Below, piece by piece: positions 9,532 through 19,985 of a stretch of 64,000 bases of DNA. The stretch covers positions 124,001 through 188,000 of the forward strand of contig NZ_CP150886.1 in assembly GCF_038050375.1 (NCBI RefSeq). The letters are read 5' to 3'. Numbering within the stretch: position 1 is the stretch's first letter; the number at the start of each line of letters is the position of its first letter. The translations under genes were made by a program, and so were the position numbers. The notes beneath the pieces were generated by a model. It was not told where the DNA came from. It did not search any database and saw only the letters and a list, made by a program, of their open reading frames with translations. The DNA comes from Okeanomitos corallinicola TIOX110 (GTDB lineage Bacteria > Cyanobacteriota > Cyanobacteriia > Cyanobacteriales > Nostocaceae).

Positions 9532-9605
9532 CGGGACTGGTGCGACTTGAACGCACGACCTGTCGCTTAGGAGGCGACCGCTCTATCCAACTGAGCTACA
9601 ACCCC
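9532..9605 (-). tRNA. tRNA-Arg (anticodon CCU)
   Basis: Read on the minus strand this gives a full cloverleaf: acceptor GGGGTTG, D arm GCTC/GAGC, anticodon stem GTCGC/GCGAC around loop CTCCTAA (anticodon CCT), T arm GTGCG-TTCAAGT-CGCAC and acceptor 3' half CAGTCCC. The acceptor stem contains two consecutive G-U wobble pairs (G4-U69 and U5-G68). No CCA is encoded. It decodes AGG. Confidence 0.93.
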
Positions 9606-9639
9606 AATCAAATGAACACATACCATAATAGCAGCAGTT

Positions 9640-10743
<1,104 letters not shown>

Positions 10744-11030
10744 TTAGTAGTTGCACTGGATCATATTCTGTACTTATTTTTTATGATTAAAATAGTCAAA
10801 TAGATGACATATATTTCCTATGTATTCTAATTTGATCATAAATGCTGTTGGTTGATTTATGATCAATTGTTTTTCACAAAGTTACCAAAATGTTGCGAGA
10901 TATTAATGAAATTAAACTTTAGTAAAAACACTGCACAAGAGGAAAAAGTCATGCTAGATTAAGAACAGGGTACAGAAAGGTTAAAAAAACTTTTCGACAT
11001 AGAGCAATCATGTTATCGCGTCTGGCTAAG

Positions 11031-11055
11031 GCGTGTTCGCGCAGCGAACGCTAAA
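11031..11055. repeat. Short hairpin repeat (GTTCGCgcaGCGAAC)
   Basis: GTTCGC (11035-11040) pairs with GCGAAC (11044-11049) within GCGTGTTCGCGCAGCGAACG, a form of palindromic repeat scattered in Nostocales genomes. It lies in the ~900-bp gap 10735-11653. Confidence 0.5.
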
Positions 11056-11129
11056 GCGAATAAGTCTACTGAGGGATAACCGCTCCCATGCTCCCGTTGA
11101 AGTAGAAAGTAAAGTCTAGTTTTGTCTAG

Positions 11130-11245
11130 GTTTTATATAGCAGCTTGTACCTCCTGCTCTAAGGTCTGAGCAATCGCTGTTAGGTTGTGGCTTCCTGTGA
11201 AATGTGTTTTCACCTTGATTTCATCAATTCGTTATTGGAGGTTTT
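11130..11245 (-). pseudogene. Possible coding remnant of unknown family
   Basis: On the minus strand one frame reads RIDEIKVKTHFTGSHNLT followed by AIAQTLEQEVQAAI and a stop, with a stop just before it and no start codon. The composition looks like real protein rather than random AT-rich translation. I cannot assign a family. It may be decayed transposase or host gene sequence. Confidence 0.25.
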
Positions 11246-11345
11246 TAAACGCACAGCCAGAAATGCCTGCCTAGTTACAATAAAGGATGCACAATTCTGA
11301 TTTGTTGATTGCTAATAGTGTCCACCTTAGTTGATGTAATTAATT

Positions 11346-11447
11346 CGGATTTTCCCATTTTATTGAATTATTTCCTGGTAAAGAAGCCGCTGTAATTTGC
11401 CGACCTATATCTGTCGCAAGTTACGGTGGTTTCTCATTTACAGCACT
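11346..11447 (+). pseudogene. Possible fragment of an NAD(P)H-dependent FMN reductase-like gene cut by a MITE
   Basis: The plus frame from 11346 reads FGFSHFIELFPGKEAAVICRP and then ISVASYGGFSFTA, resembling the GKPAAI...S.ASYGG part of flavodoxin-fold FMN reductases. It has no start and runs directly into the terminal repeat of the element at 11439. The match is short and from memory only. Confidence 0.25.
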
Positions 11448-11545
11448 TTCCGGTGTAATGAGGTACATTATTGGCGGGCAAGATGCCCACCCCACAAGAG
11501 TTTCTTTATTATGATTTGTACCTCATAAGAATGAAATATGCTGTA
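11439..11545 (-). mobile_element. MITE-like element, full copy (107 bp)
   Basis: The ends are TACAGCA (11439) and TGCTGTA (11545), inside which AATGAGGTACA faces TGTACCTCAT, so the element has imperfect terminal inverted repeats of about 28 bases. The centre holds the palindrome GGGCAAGATGCCC with CCCCACAAGAGTTTC. The element at 49437-49540 is the same sequence in the opposite orientation. No coding capacity. Confidence 0.75.
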
Positions 11546-11653
11546 AGTGCTTAAAATCTCTCTAGTCGGCCATCAATTTATTACCCTTAGTCAGATTCAG
11601 AGTGCAGAATTTTGTCAATATCATGAGCAGGAATTGCTAATTGAGGCTCAGGT

Positions 11654-12655
11654 ATGAAAGCAGATATTTCTGTATTTTGGCACAAAGCCCAGGAAATGCT
11701 GAAAGGATTGATGGCTCTGTTACCTAATATAATTTTAGCGTTAATAGTCTTTACAATTTTTGTTCATATTGGCAGTGCAATTAAAAGATTAGTTAAACAT
11801 TTAACTCGTCATTATCGCTATGCACGCAATTTAGGAATGGTATTGGGAAGATTGGCACAAGGTACTACTGTGTTAGTAGGATTATTCATATCTCTGTCAA
11901 TAGTTATTCCCTCACTTAAAGCAGGAGATTTAGTACAATTATTAGGAATTAGTGGGGTAGCAATTGGTTTTGCTTTTCGAGATATTTTGCAAAACTTTTT
12001 AGCAGGTATTTTGATTTTATTAACAGAACCTTTTCAAATTAATGACCAAATTGTTTTTAAGGGTTTTGAAGGCACAGTCGAAAATATTCAAACAAGAGCA
12101 ACAATCATTAAGACTTATGATGGTAGGAGAATTGTTATTCCTAATTCTGAGTTATTTACTAATGCTGTAACTGTCAATACTGCTTTTGAAAACCGCCGTT
12201 TAGAGTATGATATCGGAGTTGGTTATGGTGATGATATTGAATGGACAAAGCAGTTAATGATGGAAGTTTTACTTAGTTTAGATGTGGTTTTAAAAAATCC
12301 AGCACCTGATGTATTAGTAATGGAATTAGCTGAGAGTGCAGTTAAAATTCGTATTCGTTGGTGGATTAAACCACCTCGTAGGTCAGATGCTTTAGATGCA
12401 AGAGATAAGGTAATCTCAGCAATTAAACAAAAGTTATATGTAGAAAATGGTATAGATTTACCTTATCCAACCACACAAATTTTATTTCATGATCAAACAG
12501 AAGCAACAGACGGAGATAGATCCAGTCAAAGGGAGGGTTGGCCAGCAGAAAAAGCTCACATTTCCAAATCAATAAGTATTGGTCATGCTCAGAGAAAATT
12601 CATAGAAGTACAACATGATCATAACAAATTAGTTAACAGAAAAAATTATTTATAA
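11654..12655 (+). CDS. Small-conductance mechanosensitive channel, MscS family
   Basis: A 333-residue membrane protein. The N terminus holds about three transmembrane helices (LLPNIILALIVFTIFVHIG; TTVLVGLFISLSIVIPSL; the pore helix region LLGISGVAIGFAFRDILQNFLAGILILL). The MscS beta domain follows (EPFQINDQIVFKGFEGTVENI, RATIIKTYDGRRIVIPNSELF) and then a C-terminal alpha/beta part ending near residue 285. It opens under membrane tension to release solutes on osmotic downshock. The C-terminal ~50 residues are polar and variable. It lies just upstream of a DUF2254 membrane protein on the same strand, with about 140 bp between them, so co-transcription is possible. Confidence 0.9.
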   Translation: MKADISVFWHKAQEMLKGLMALLPNIILALIVFTIFVHIGSAIKRLVKHLTRHYRYARNLGMVLGRLAQGTTVLVGLFISLSIVIPSLKAGDLVQLLGISGVAIGFAFRDILQNFLAGILILLTEPFQINDQIVFKGFEGTVENIQTRATIIKTYDGRRIVIPNSELFTNAVTVNTAFENRRLEYDIGVGYGDDIEWTKQLMMEVLLSLDVVLKNPAPDVLVMELAESAVKIRIRWWIKPPRRSDALDARDKVISAIKQKLYVENGIDLPYPTTQILFHDQTEATDGDRSSQREGWPAEKAHISKSISIGHAQRKFIEVQHDHNKLVNRKNYL

Positions 12656-12794
12656 CATAAAGAATAGGTGATAGAATCTCTTGATTTTTCTCAAAATTGC
12701 TAAATTTCAAAGTATTTCTTTTGATTGATGAAAACATTAACTTAAAAGTAGAATATAGTGAAATCTTTATTCCTAAAATAGAGATTATTGCAAT

Positions 12795-14129
12795 ATGAAA
12801 AATATCAAACTAAACAAACTTTGGGATGCTCTACATTCTAGTTATTGGTTTTTACCAAGTGTGATGGTAACATTGGGCATCTGTTTGGTGATCATCATGT
12901 TATTTATTGATCATCAAGTCAACTTTAGCAGTATAGGTTTAATTTACTCTGGTGACGCAGAAGGAGCTAGAGGGGTATTATCTGTGATTGCTTCTTCAAT
13001 GGTAAGTGTTACTGCTACAGCTTTTTCTATTACTATTGTCGCTCTCCAACTAGCATCCCGCAATTTTGGTCCCCGACTGTTGCGTAATTTTATGCGCGAT
13101 ACTGGTAATCAAATTGTTTTGGGTTCTTTCCTGTCTACTTTTATTTATTCCTTACTGATTCTTAGAAGTATTTACGACAAAGAAGATGATTTATTCATTC
13201 CCAATCTATCAATAACAGTCGGTATTTTATTGTCTCTTGTAAGTATTGGTGTGCTAATTTATTTTATTCATCATGCCTCGACTATTATTCAATCTTCTCA
13301 TGTTTTAGAAAGTGTGAGCCAGGATTTATACGAATCTATTAATAGACTATTTCCTGAGAAAATTGGTCATGATCAAAAATATATTCAACATAACTCAATT
13401 AATAGTGATAGAGATATTAATATTGATTTTAATTCCCAATCTTTCCCTGTCACAGCTAATAAAAATGGTTATTTACAACTCATTGATGATGATAGATTGA
13501 TCAAAATTGCTCGTGATTATCAAATAATTATTTATATTCAAGCTAAACCAGGAGAATTTATTATTAGTGATTCTGTATTAGCGGTGGTTTTTCCTGCTGA
13601 TAAAGTAAATCATAAACTGAGTACAATAATTCAAAAGATTTTTATTTTAGGTAAAGAACGTACTAATCAACAAGATATAGAATTTCCGATTTTACAATTG
13701 GTGGAAATTGCCTTGCGTGCTATTTCTCCAGCTGTTAATGATCCATTCACAGCTATTTATGTGATTGATAGACTATGTGCGGGATTGTGCCAATTAGTAC
13801 AAAGGGAATTTCCTTCAGCTTGTCGCTATGATCAGGATCATAAACTCCGAGTCATAGTTAAACCAGTTAGTTTTGCAAAATTGTTAAATGATGCTTTTGA
13901 GCAAATTCGGCAAAATTTACATTCCCAGACCGCAGTAACCATCCATTTGTTAGAAGCGATCGCCACTATAGCTAGTTTTACTCAAAATAGTCACTACCAT
14001 GCACTGCTACGCCATCATGCTGATATGATCAAAAATAGTAGCCAAAAAAGTCTACCAGCATCGGAAGACTTTAAAAATGTGCAGCAATCTTATGATTGTG
14101 TAATCCAAACTCTATCAGAAAATTTGTGA
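12795..14129 (+). CDS. DUF2254 family membrane protein
   Basis: A 444-residue predicted inner-membrane protein. Four hydrophobic segments sit in the first half (YWFLPSVMVTLGICLVIIML; VLSVIASSMVSVTATAFSIT; LGSFLSTFIYSLLIL; ITVGILLSLVSIGVLIYF). The motif TIVALQLASRNFGPRLLRNFMRD is diagnostic of DUF2254. The soluble C-terminal half carries ILQLVEIALRAISPAVNDPFTAI, another conserved block of the family. The function is unknown. The neighbours (MscS channel upstream, small membrane protein downstream) suggest a membrane or osmotic stress context, but that is inference from position only. ATG start at 12795. Confidence 0.85.
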   Translation: MKNIKLNKLWDALHSSYWFLPSVMVTLGICLVIIMLFIDHQVNFSSIGLIYSGDAEGARGVLSVIASSMVSVTATAFSITIVALQLASRNFGPRLLRNFMRDTGNQIVLGSFLSTFIYSLLILRSIYDKEDDLFIPNLSITVGILLSLVSIGVLIYFIHHASTIIQSSHVLESVSQDLYESINRLFPEKIGHDQKYIQHNSINSDRDINIDFNSQSFPVTANKNGYLQLIDDDRLIKIARDYQIIIYIQAKPGEFIISDSVLAVVFPADKVNHKLSTIIQKIFILGKERTNQQDIEFPILQLVEIALRAISPAVNDPFTAIYVIDRLCAGLCQLVQREFPSACRYDQDHKLRVIVKPVSFAKLLNDAFEQIRQNLHSQTAVTIHLLEAIATIASFTQNSHYHALLRHHADMIKNSSQKSLPASEDFKNVQQSYDCVIQTLSENL

Positions 14130-14203
14130 TTGTGGCGGACATCGAGTATGATGCAAGCTGTTTAACATATCAGTATGGTTGTTTCTATTTAGGGGCAGAA
14201 AAA

Positions 14204-14506
14204 ATGAGGGTTTGGCTGGCTTGTTTCTTTGTATTATTTGCGTTAGCAGAATTTTTTGACTGGATTAAAGAATTATCCTTACCATTACCTATATATATAT
14301 TAGGAGGAGCATTTTTAGCAGTTGCTTCCAACTATGATAAAATCGTTGGTTCTTATTTTAGTAATGTGACTGCGGAAATATTACCAGAAGTCCCAAACGA
14401 AGTCCCAAACATAGACTTATCAACTCAACCAAATCAAATTTCTACTTCAGTCCCTGTATCCAAATTAAATCCTGTAGCAGAAATTCCCCAATTACCACAG
14501 GAATAA
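14204..14506 (+). CDS. Small membrane protein, cyanobacterial hypothetical
   Basis: The start is taken at the ATG at 14204, which follows a good ribosome site (AGGGGCAGAAAAA) and begins MRVWLACFFVLFALAEFFDW. The open frame runs back to 14096, but that would overlap the preceding gene and add an unlikely leader. The 100-residue product has two hydrophobic segments (MRVWLACFFVLFALAEFF and LPLPIYILGGAFLAVASNY) and a polar, Pro-rich tail (EVPNEVPNIDLSTQPNQIST). The tail is probably cytoplasmic or stromal. Function unknown. It follows the DUF2254 gene by 74 bp and may share its transcript. Confidence 0.75.
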   Translation: MRVWLACFFVLFALAEFFDWIKELSLPLPIYILGGAFLAVASNYDKIVGSYFSNVTAEILPEVPNEVPNIDLSTQPNQISTSVPVSKLNPVAEIPQLPQE

Positions 14507-14609
14507 GCAACAATATTATATACAATTGAAATTAACTAACTAATTAAATAACTGTAACTACCGTTTCAGTTTGCTGATATTAATCATACCAGGTTGCTAC
14601 CATAGTACC

Positions 14610-16805
14610 GTGATTACTGGAGTTTTAGCAAAAATCCGTGCTGTACTGATTCGAGATAAAAGTTTCCGTCAAACTTTTAGCGTTCATAACTTGCTGTCAA
14701 TAATGTTGATCAGTAGTTTAGGAGTGACAGCAGGAATATGGGGAGTAAGCAAATTTAAATGGTTGCAATTTGGCGAGTTAAGCATTTATGATCAAATGTT
14801 GCGATCGCGGCCTTCAGAACCAGTTGATCACAGAATTTTATTAGTCACAATTACTCAAGAGGATTTGAATAGGGAAACATGGCCTTTATCAGATCAAACT
14901 ATTAATAAATTATTAGAAAAATTACAATCTTATCAACCCCGTGTTATCGGTGTAAACATTTATCGTCATGGACAAAAAAATTTAGCTCACAATTTATCAA
15001 ATAAAGATCATATTATTGGTACTTGCTTATTAAGTAATATTGGTAGATCAGAAGTACATCCACCTGCTAATTTTCCCATGGAAAATATTGGTTTTGATGA
15101 TGTGGTCACTGATAACGCTGTTGATCAAGTTATTCGACGTGGTTTATTATTTTCCGATTTAACAAACAAAGATATTAAATGTAAAACTCCATTTTCCTTT
15201 GCAGCTTTATTAGCAATTAATTATTTAGAACAACAAGGTTTTAAAGCTAGTTTTACTCAAAAAAAACAATTTAAAATAGGTGAAACAATATTTCCCAGGT
15301 TAGATAAAAATGCCGGAAGTTATCAAAATACAGATGCTGATGGCTATCAAATCCTGTTGAATTATCGTCATCCAAATCAATTAGTTAAACAAGTTACTCT
15401 CACAGAAGTTCTTACCAATAAAGTAAACCCTAATTGGATCCGCGATCACTTGGTAATTATCGGTACTACTGCGGTTAATATTCATCCTGGTTACTATACT
15501 CCCTATAGCAGTTTATCAGATCAACCTGTGAGAACGCCTCGCGTTTTTATTCATGCTCAAATAGCTAGTCAAATTATTAGTACAGTTCTTGATGGTAGAC
15601 CCTTAATTTATTATTGGCCAGATTGGGCAGAATGGTCATTGATTTGGATTTTTGCCTTAATTGGTGCTTTTTTAGCATGGGAATGGCGGCATCCTCTAGT
15701 TTTAATTGTGATCGAAACTTTGATTTTATTGAGTCTGTTAGGAATTGCCGCAGGGTTATATTTACAAGGAACATGGATACCATTATTTACACCTGCTTTA
15801 GCTTTATTTGTTAGTAGCTTCTCTGTAATTGGTTATAGTAATTATCAAACTCAGAGACAGAATAAAGCTGTTCTTGATCAAGTTAAAAAACAAGAAGAAG
15901 CAATTGCTCAATTGAGCGTATTTTTAGAAGAAAAAACACAAATGCCTTCAGATTTTAATGAGTTTGATTTTTCGGAAATATCAATTTTAGAAAATGATAA
16001 TTCTCTTTTAGCTGGACGGTTTAAAATTTATCAATCTCTTGGTTCTGGTGGTTTTGGTTGTACGTATTTAGCTACAGATATTCAAAAATATGGTAACCCT
16101 GATTGTGTTGTTAAACAATTAATGCCAGCCCGGAAAGATCCAAAATTTTTACAAGTTGCTCGCAGATTGTTTAATACTGAGGCGGAAATTTTAGCATTAT
16201 TAGGTAAACATCCACAAATTCCTGAATTATTCGCCTATTTTGAAGAAAATAATGAATTTTATTTAGTGCAAGAATATATTAAAGGTAAAAATTTAAGTGA
16301 AGAATTGCCACCAAATACAGGTATTAAAAATGAAGCGGATGTTATAAAAATACTACAAGAAGTATTAGAAATCTTAGTATTTATCCACAGTCATAAAGTG
16401 ATTCATCGGGATATTAAACCATCAAATATTATGAGATGTGCTGAAGATAATTGCCTAGTATTAATAGATTTTGGAGCAGTCAAATTAATTCAACCCAAAA
16501 TAGATGAAAAAACGGAAGTAGCAACAGTAGCTATTGGAACAAGAGGTTATTCTCCACCAGAACAATTTGCAGGTCATCCCCGCATTGCCAGCGATATTTA
16601 TGCTTTGGGGATGATAGCCATACAAGCTTTAACTGGTGTATTACCTAACGAGCTTTCAGCCGATCCAGAAACAGGTAATATTGTATGGCGACATCTCACT
16701 AATGTTAGCGATGAATTAGGAGCAATTATAGATAAAATGACCTGTTATCATTTTAGCGATCGCTATCAGTCCGCTACTTCTATTATTCAAGATTTACAAT
16801 CATGA
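14610..16805 (+). CDS. CHASE2-domain serine/threonine protein kinase
   Basis: A sensor kinase of about 731 residues. An N-terminal helix (LLSIMLISSLGVTAGIWGV) leads into an extracytoplasmic CHASE2 domain (about 50-325; SIYDQMLRSRP, LLVTITQEDL, HLVIIGTTA). Three transmembrane helices follow (about 340-415), then a short coiled coil (LDQVKKQEEAIAQLSVFLEEK), then a eukaryotic-type kinase domain (from about 470): glycine loop LGSGGFGCTYLA, VVKQL lysine, HRDIKPSNIM catalytic loop and LIDFGAVK (DFG). All catalytic residues are present. The open frame begins at a TTG (14571); I chose the GTG at 14610, but no strong ribosome site decides. CHASE2 senses an unknown extracellular signal. Confidence 0.88.
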   Translation: MITGVLAKIRAVLIRDKSFRQTFSVHNLLSIMLISSLGVTAGIWGVSKFKWLQFGELSIYDQMLRSRPSEPVDHRILLVTITQEDLNRETWPLSDQTINKLLEKLQSYQPRVIGVNIYRHGQKNLAHNLSNKDHIIGTCLLSNIGRSEVHPPANFPMENIGFDDVVTDNAVDQVIRRGLLFSDLTNKDIKCKTPFSFAALLAINYLEQQGFKASFTQKKQFKIGETIFPRLDKNAGSYQNTDADGYQILLNYRHPNQLVKQVTLTEVLTNKVNPNWIRDHLVIIGTTAVNIHPGYYTPYSSLSDQPVRTPRVFIHAQIASQIISTVLDGRPLIYYWPDWAEWSLIWIFALIGAFLAWEWRHPLVLIVIETLILLSLLGIAAGLYLQGTWIPLFTPALALFVSSFSVIGYSNYQTQRQNKAVLDQVKKQEEAIAQLSVFLEEKTQMPSDFNEFDFSEISILENDNSLLAGRFKIYQSLGSGGFGCTYLATDIQKYGNPDCVVKQLMPARKDPKFLQVARRLFNTEAEILALLGKHPQIPELFAYFEENNEFYLVQEYIKGKNLSEELPPNTGIKNEADVIKILQEVLEILVFIHSHKVIHRDIKPSNIMRCAEDNCLVLIDFGAVKLIQPKIDEKTEVATVAIGTRGYSPPEQFAGHPRIASDIYALGMIAIQALTGVLPNELSADPETGNIVWRHLTNVSDELGAIIDKMTCYHFSDRYQSATSIIQDLQS

Positions 16806-17016
16806 GTCAGAAGAGCGAGGAGTGGAAGGAAAAAGAATCAAGTTTTTCCCATTCCCTGTTCCCCAGCCTCACTGACAAGTTCTCAACTCAAATAGGATTG
16901 CTATATCATTGTGGCGGTTGGGACTTGGATCATCTTGAAATTTATTGATGCTAGAATCGGCCTGCGAGTTCAGGAAGAAACAGAAAACCAAAGTCTAGAT
17001 ATCAGCAATCACAAAA

Positions 17017-17060
17017 ATCTTGTGGTGTGGGCATCTTGCCCGCCAAGAGTGTACGCATTA
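17017..17060. repeat. Partial copy of the MITE-like element
   Basis: ATCTTGTGGTGTGGGCATCTTGCCCGCC then AGTGTACGCATTA repeats the core and right arm of the ~105-bp element. It lies in the 385-bp gap 16806-17190, in which I see no gene; most of the rest is simple CT-rich intergenic sequence. Confidence 0.5.
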
Positions 17061-17190
17061 AGATTTAGAATTACAGGTGATGGGTAATAGGTAATGGGCT
17101 TATTTATCCTCTCCTGACTCCTGTACGGGCGAACGTTTGCCCCTCGCCCCTCCTGACTCCTAAACTTTTAGAACTCTTTAGAGCTTAACC

Positions 17191-18048
17191 GTGTCCACTT
17201 CTGCAAAACAATTTCCTATTTGGGGATTCTTCTTACTGGTGACAAACGGAATCTTGATGTTAGCCATCGTTTTGCTTGTCTTCCGGCAGCAAGCCCTCAC
17301 GAATGAGTTAACAGCCAATCCTTCCCTACAACCAGTTAACTTCAACTCTGAAAGTAAATCCTTGATTCCAGAATTGGGACCTCGCCATAAACTGAATTAT
17401 AAACAATGGCAAGATATCCTCAAACAAGAAGCTAAGGTAGCAGCCGAAAAATCACAAGAAAATTTAACTATACTAGCTGGAGATTCCCTGACTCTATGGT
17501 TTCCACCTGATTTACTACCAGAAGACAGAAACTGGCTAAATCAAGGAATATCTGGGGAAACAAGTCAAGGATTATTAAAAAGATTAGATTTTTTTGACAA
17601 AACTAAGCCAGAAATCATCCTAGTCATGATTGGTATCAATGATTTGATTCGTGGTACAGGAGATGGAGAAATTTTAGACAATCAACAACAAATAATTAGT
17701 TATTTACGCAGAAAACACCCAAACACCAAGATTTTTTTACAATCAATATTACCTCACGGCGCAGAAGAAGCCACTTGGGAAGGACGGGATAAACTTCTCG
17801 TTATTCCCAATAACCGCATCCGTAAGTTAAATCAAGAACTACAAAAAATAGCCGATCAACAAGGTATAGAATATCTCAACCTATACTCCTTGTTTAGCAA
17901 TAAACAAGGTAATCTCCGGCGAGAATTTAGCACCGATGGTTTACACCTTAACCCCCAAGGTTACACCGTTTGGGGAACTGCCTTGCAAATTTATACCAAA
18001 CCAAAAACAGTTAGTAACAAGCAAAATCCTGGACATAATAGAATCTAA
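17191..18048 (+). CDS. SGNH/GDSL-type hydrolase, membrane-anchored or secreted
   Basis: A 285-residue protein starting at a GTG. An uncleaved signal anchor ([22 protein letters not shown], about 10-31) leads to an SGNH hydrolase domain. It has block [10 protein letters not shown] (nucleophile Ser99), block II Gly in [11 protein letters not shown], block III GIND and block [11 protein letters not shown] with the catalytic Asp and His. All four blocks are intact, so an esterase, lipase or acyl-esterase acting at the periplasmic face is likely. The substrate is not readable. It ends 106 bp before ispH on the same strand, so the two may be co-transcribed, though no functional link is obvious. Confidence 0.87.
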   Translation: MSTSAKQFPIWGFFLLVTNGILMLAIVLLVFRQQALTNELTANPSLQPVNFNSESKSLIPELGPRHKLNYKQWQDILKQEAKVAAEKSQENLTILAGDSLTLWFPPDLLPEDRNWLNQGISGETSQGLLKRLDFFDKTKPEIILVMIGINDLIRGTGDGEILDNQQQIISYLRRKHPNTKIFLQSILPHGAEEATWEGRDKLLVIPNNRIRKLNQELQKIADQQGIEYLNLYSLFSNKQGNLRREFSTDGLHLNPQGYTVWGTALQIYTKPKTVSNKQNPGHNRI

Positions 18049-18154
18049 AAGTTATGTCACCTCCTATCTTCTGGAAGGATTTTTCAGATTTTCTACCTCA
18101 ATCGAGTCTTGGCAAGAGAAAATAAGAAATAGTGAATTTAGCAATCAAAACTCA

Positions 18155-19354
18155 ATGGATACCAAAGCTTTTAAACGTAGCCTACAACATTCAGAAAATT
18201 ACAACCGGAAAGGATTTGGGCATAAAGCCGAGGTGGCCACACAGTTACAATCTGAGTATCAAAGTAACTTAATCCAACAAATCCGCGATCGCAACTACAC
18301 CTTCACACAAGGCAATGTTACCATCCGACTAGCCCAAGCATTTGGATTTTGTTGGGGTGTAGAGCGTGCAGTCGCCATGGCCTACGAAACCCGTAAGCAT
18401 TTCCCCACGGAACGCATTTGGATCACCAATGAAATTATTCACAACCCCTCTGTGAATCAAAGAATGCAGGAAATGGATGTAAAATTTGTACCTGTAGAAG
18501 CAAACAACAAAGACTTTTCCGTTGTTGATCAAGGTGATGTAGTTATCCTCCCTGCCTTTGGTGCGAGTGTTCAAGAAATGCAGCTTTTACATGATAAAGG
18601 TTGTAAAATAGTTGACACAACTTGTCCCTGGGTTTCCAAAGTTTGGAACACAGTAGAAAAACACAAAAAAGGTGAATACACTTCAATTATTCACGGTAAG
18701 TACAAACATGAAGAAACCGTTGCCACCAGTTCCTTTGCAGGTAAATATCTAATTGTTGTGAATTTACAAGAAGCCGAATATGTGACTAACTATATTCTCA
18801 ATGGTGGCAACCGTGAGGAATTTTTGACCAAGTTTGCTAAAGCTTTTTCTGCTGGATTTGATCCTGACAAAGATTTAGATAAAGTTGGCATTGCTAACCA
18901 GACAACCATGCTTAAAGATGACACCGAAAAAATCGGGAAACTCTTTGAGAAAACCATGATGCAGAAATATGGACCGATGGAATTAAATCAGCATTTTCAA
19001 AGTTTTAACACCATCTGCGATGCTACCCAAGAACGCCAAGATGCTATGTTAGAACTAGTAGAAGATCAGCTAGATTTAATGGTAGTAATTGGTGGTTTTA
19101 ATTCTTCAAATACTACTCAACTACAACAGATTGCTTTTGATAGAAATATCCCTTCCTATCATATTGATAGTGTAGAGCGAATTTTATCCCGTAACGCCAT
19201 TCAACATCGGCAATTAAACGGAGAATTAGTCATCTCAGAGGAATGGTTGCCATTAGGAGAAATAGTTATAGGCGTAACCTCTGGTGCTTCTACACCTGAT
19301 AAAGTAGTCGAAGATATCATTGAGAAAATTTTTGCTCTCAAATCAGCTTCGTAA
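18155..19354 (+). CDS. ispH: 4-hydroxy-3-methylbut-2-enyl diphosphate reductase (IspH)
   Basis: Last enzyme of the MEP pathway, producing IPP and DMAPP for carotenoids, phytol and quinones. The three cluster-ligating cysteines are present: Cys66 ([10 protein letters not shown]), Cys157 ([10 protein letters not shown]) and Cys287 ([12 protein letters not shown]). So are the conserved [10 protein letters not shown] and HGKYKHEET segments and the C-terminal [17 protein letters not shown]. The ATG at 18155 gives 399 residues, the usual length of the longer cyanobacterial form with an N-terminal extension. The frame stays open upstream to 17936, but that would run deep into the SGNH gene and is rejected. 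Cyanobacterial IspH is thought to take electrons from ferredoxin. Confidence 0.95.
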   Translation: MDTKAFKRSLQHSENYNRKGFGHKAEVATQLQSEYQSNLIQQIRDRNYTFTQGNVTIRLAQAFGFCWGVERAVAMAYETRKHFPTERIWITNEIIHNPSVNQRMQEMDVKFVPVEANNKDFSVVDQGDVVILPAFGASVQEMQLLHDKGCKIVDTTCPWVSKVWNTVEKHKKGEYTSIIHGKYKHEETVATSSFAGKYLIVVNLQEAEYVTNYILNGGNREEFLTKFAKAFSAGFDPDKDLDKVGIANQTTMLKDDTEKIGKLFEKTMMQKYGPMELNQHFQSFNTICDATQERQDAMLELVEDQLDLMVVIGGFNSSNTTQLQQIAFDRNIPSYHIDSVERILSRNAIQHRQLNGELVISEEWLPLGEIVIGVTSGASTPDKVVEDIIEKIFALKSAS

Positions 19355-19472
19355 TTTGTGATTTGTAATTCGTAATTTGTAATTCGTAAATTTAAAAAAC
19401 ATAGGATCAAGCTATGAGTGACTTTGATTGCCTATATTTTTGGTCATGGAACAATTACGAATTACGAATTCT
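19350..19472. repeat. Short tandem TTCGTAATT/TTTGTAATT repeats
   Basis: Immediately after ispH the units CGTAATTTG, TGATTTGTAATT, CGTAATTTG and TAATTCGTAA follow one another (19350-19392). An inverted set, ACGAATTACGAATT, occurs at 19457-19470. They look like the 7-9-mer short tandem repeats of heterocystous cyanobacteria. Confidence 0.5.
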
Positions 19473-19655
19473 AACCATGGAAAATAACAAAATATGAAAA
19501 TTACTCAAACCCTTTTGTATCATTGCCTTGTGCCTGATTATTATCAAATTTTTAACGCCAATCTATCTACCAACTACTTGGCATTTTGGCAGATATTGAA
19601 TTACTTAACTTGATATATTCCGTAAATTACCAAGATGTTTTTAATATTCATAGTG

Positions 19656-19681
19656 GAGACGGGTTTAACCCGTCTTTTTTA
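19656..19681 (+). terminator. Hairpin with T run (GACGGGTTTAACCCGTC)
   Basis: A perfect inverted repeat GACGGG-TTTAA-CCCGTC at 19658-19674 runs into TTTTTT. It looks like a Rho-independent terminator for transcription from ispH, or a palindromic repeat doing that job. The gap 19355-19985 has no convincing gene; a 73-codon frame (19586-19807) spans this hairpin and is not called. Confidence 0.5.
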
Positions 19682-19985
19682 TTTGTTATCAGATCATCCA
19701 ATATCAGATTTTTGAATATTTGCATACATCCTTTGGGAAGATGCAGCCAAAAAACCATACAGGTTAAATTAGTGTGGGATGTTGTTATGCACTGGATTTA
19801 TATTTAGGTTTGGTTAATCGCCAAACCTTTTTTATCTTGAGCCAGCAGGATTGATATTATATTCGTTAGGTTAGGCAACAAGTAAAAATTTATAAAACAA
19901 CACCGATAGCTACTCAATCTCTTGACATCTAGACTGATTTAGCGGGGAACCAATGGTATTTTACCTGATCATGTTTGAGTAAGCT

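Noticed and set aside
17936-18154. N-terminal extension of IspH
   Set aside because: It would overlap over 100 bp of the SGNH hydrolase gene; the ATG at 18155 gives the normal family length.
19586-19807. 73-codon frame downstream of ispH
   Set aside because: It spans a terminator-like hairpin, and its composition resembles random AT-rich DNA.
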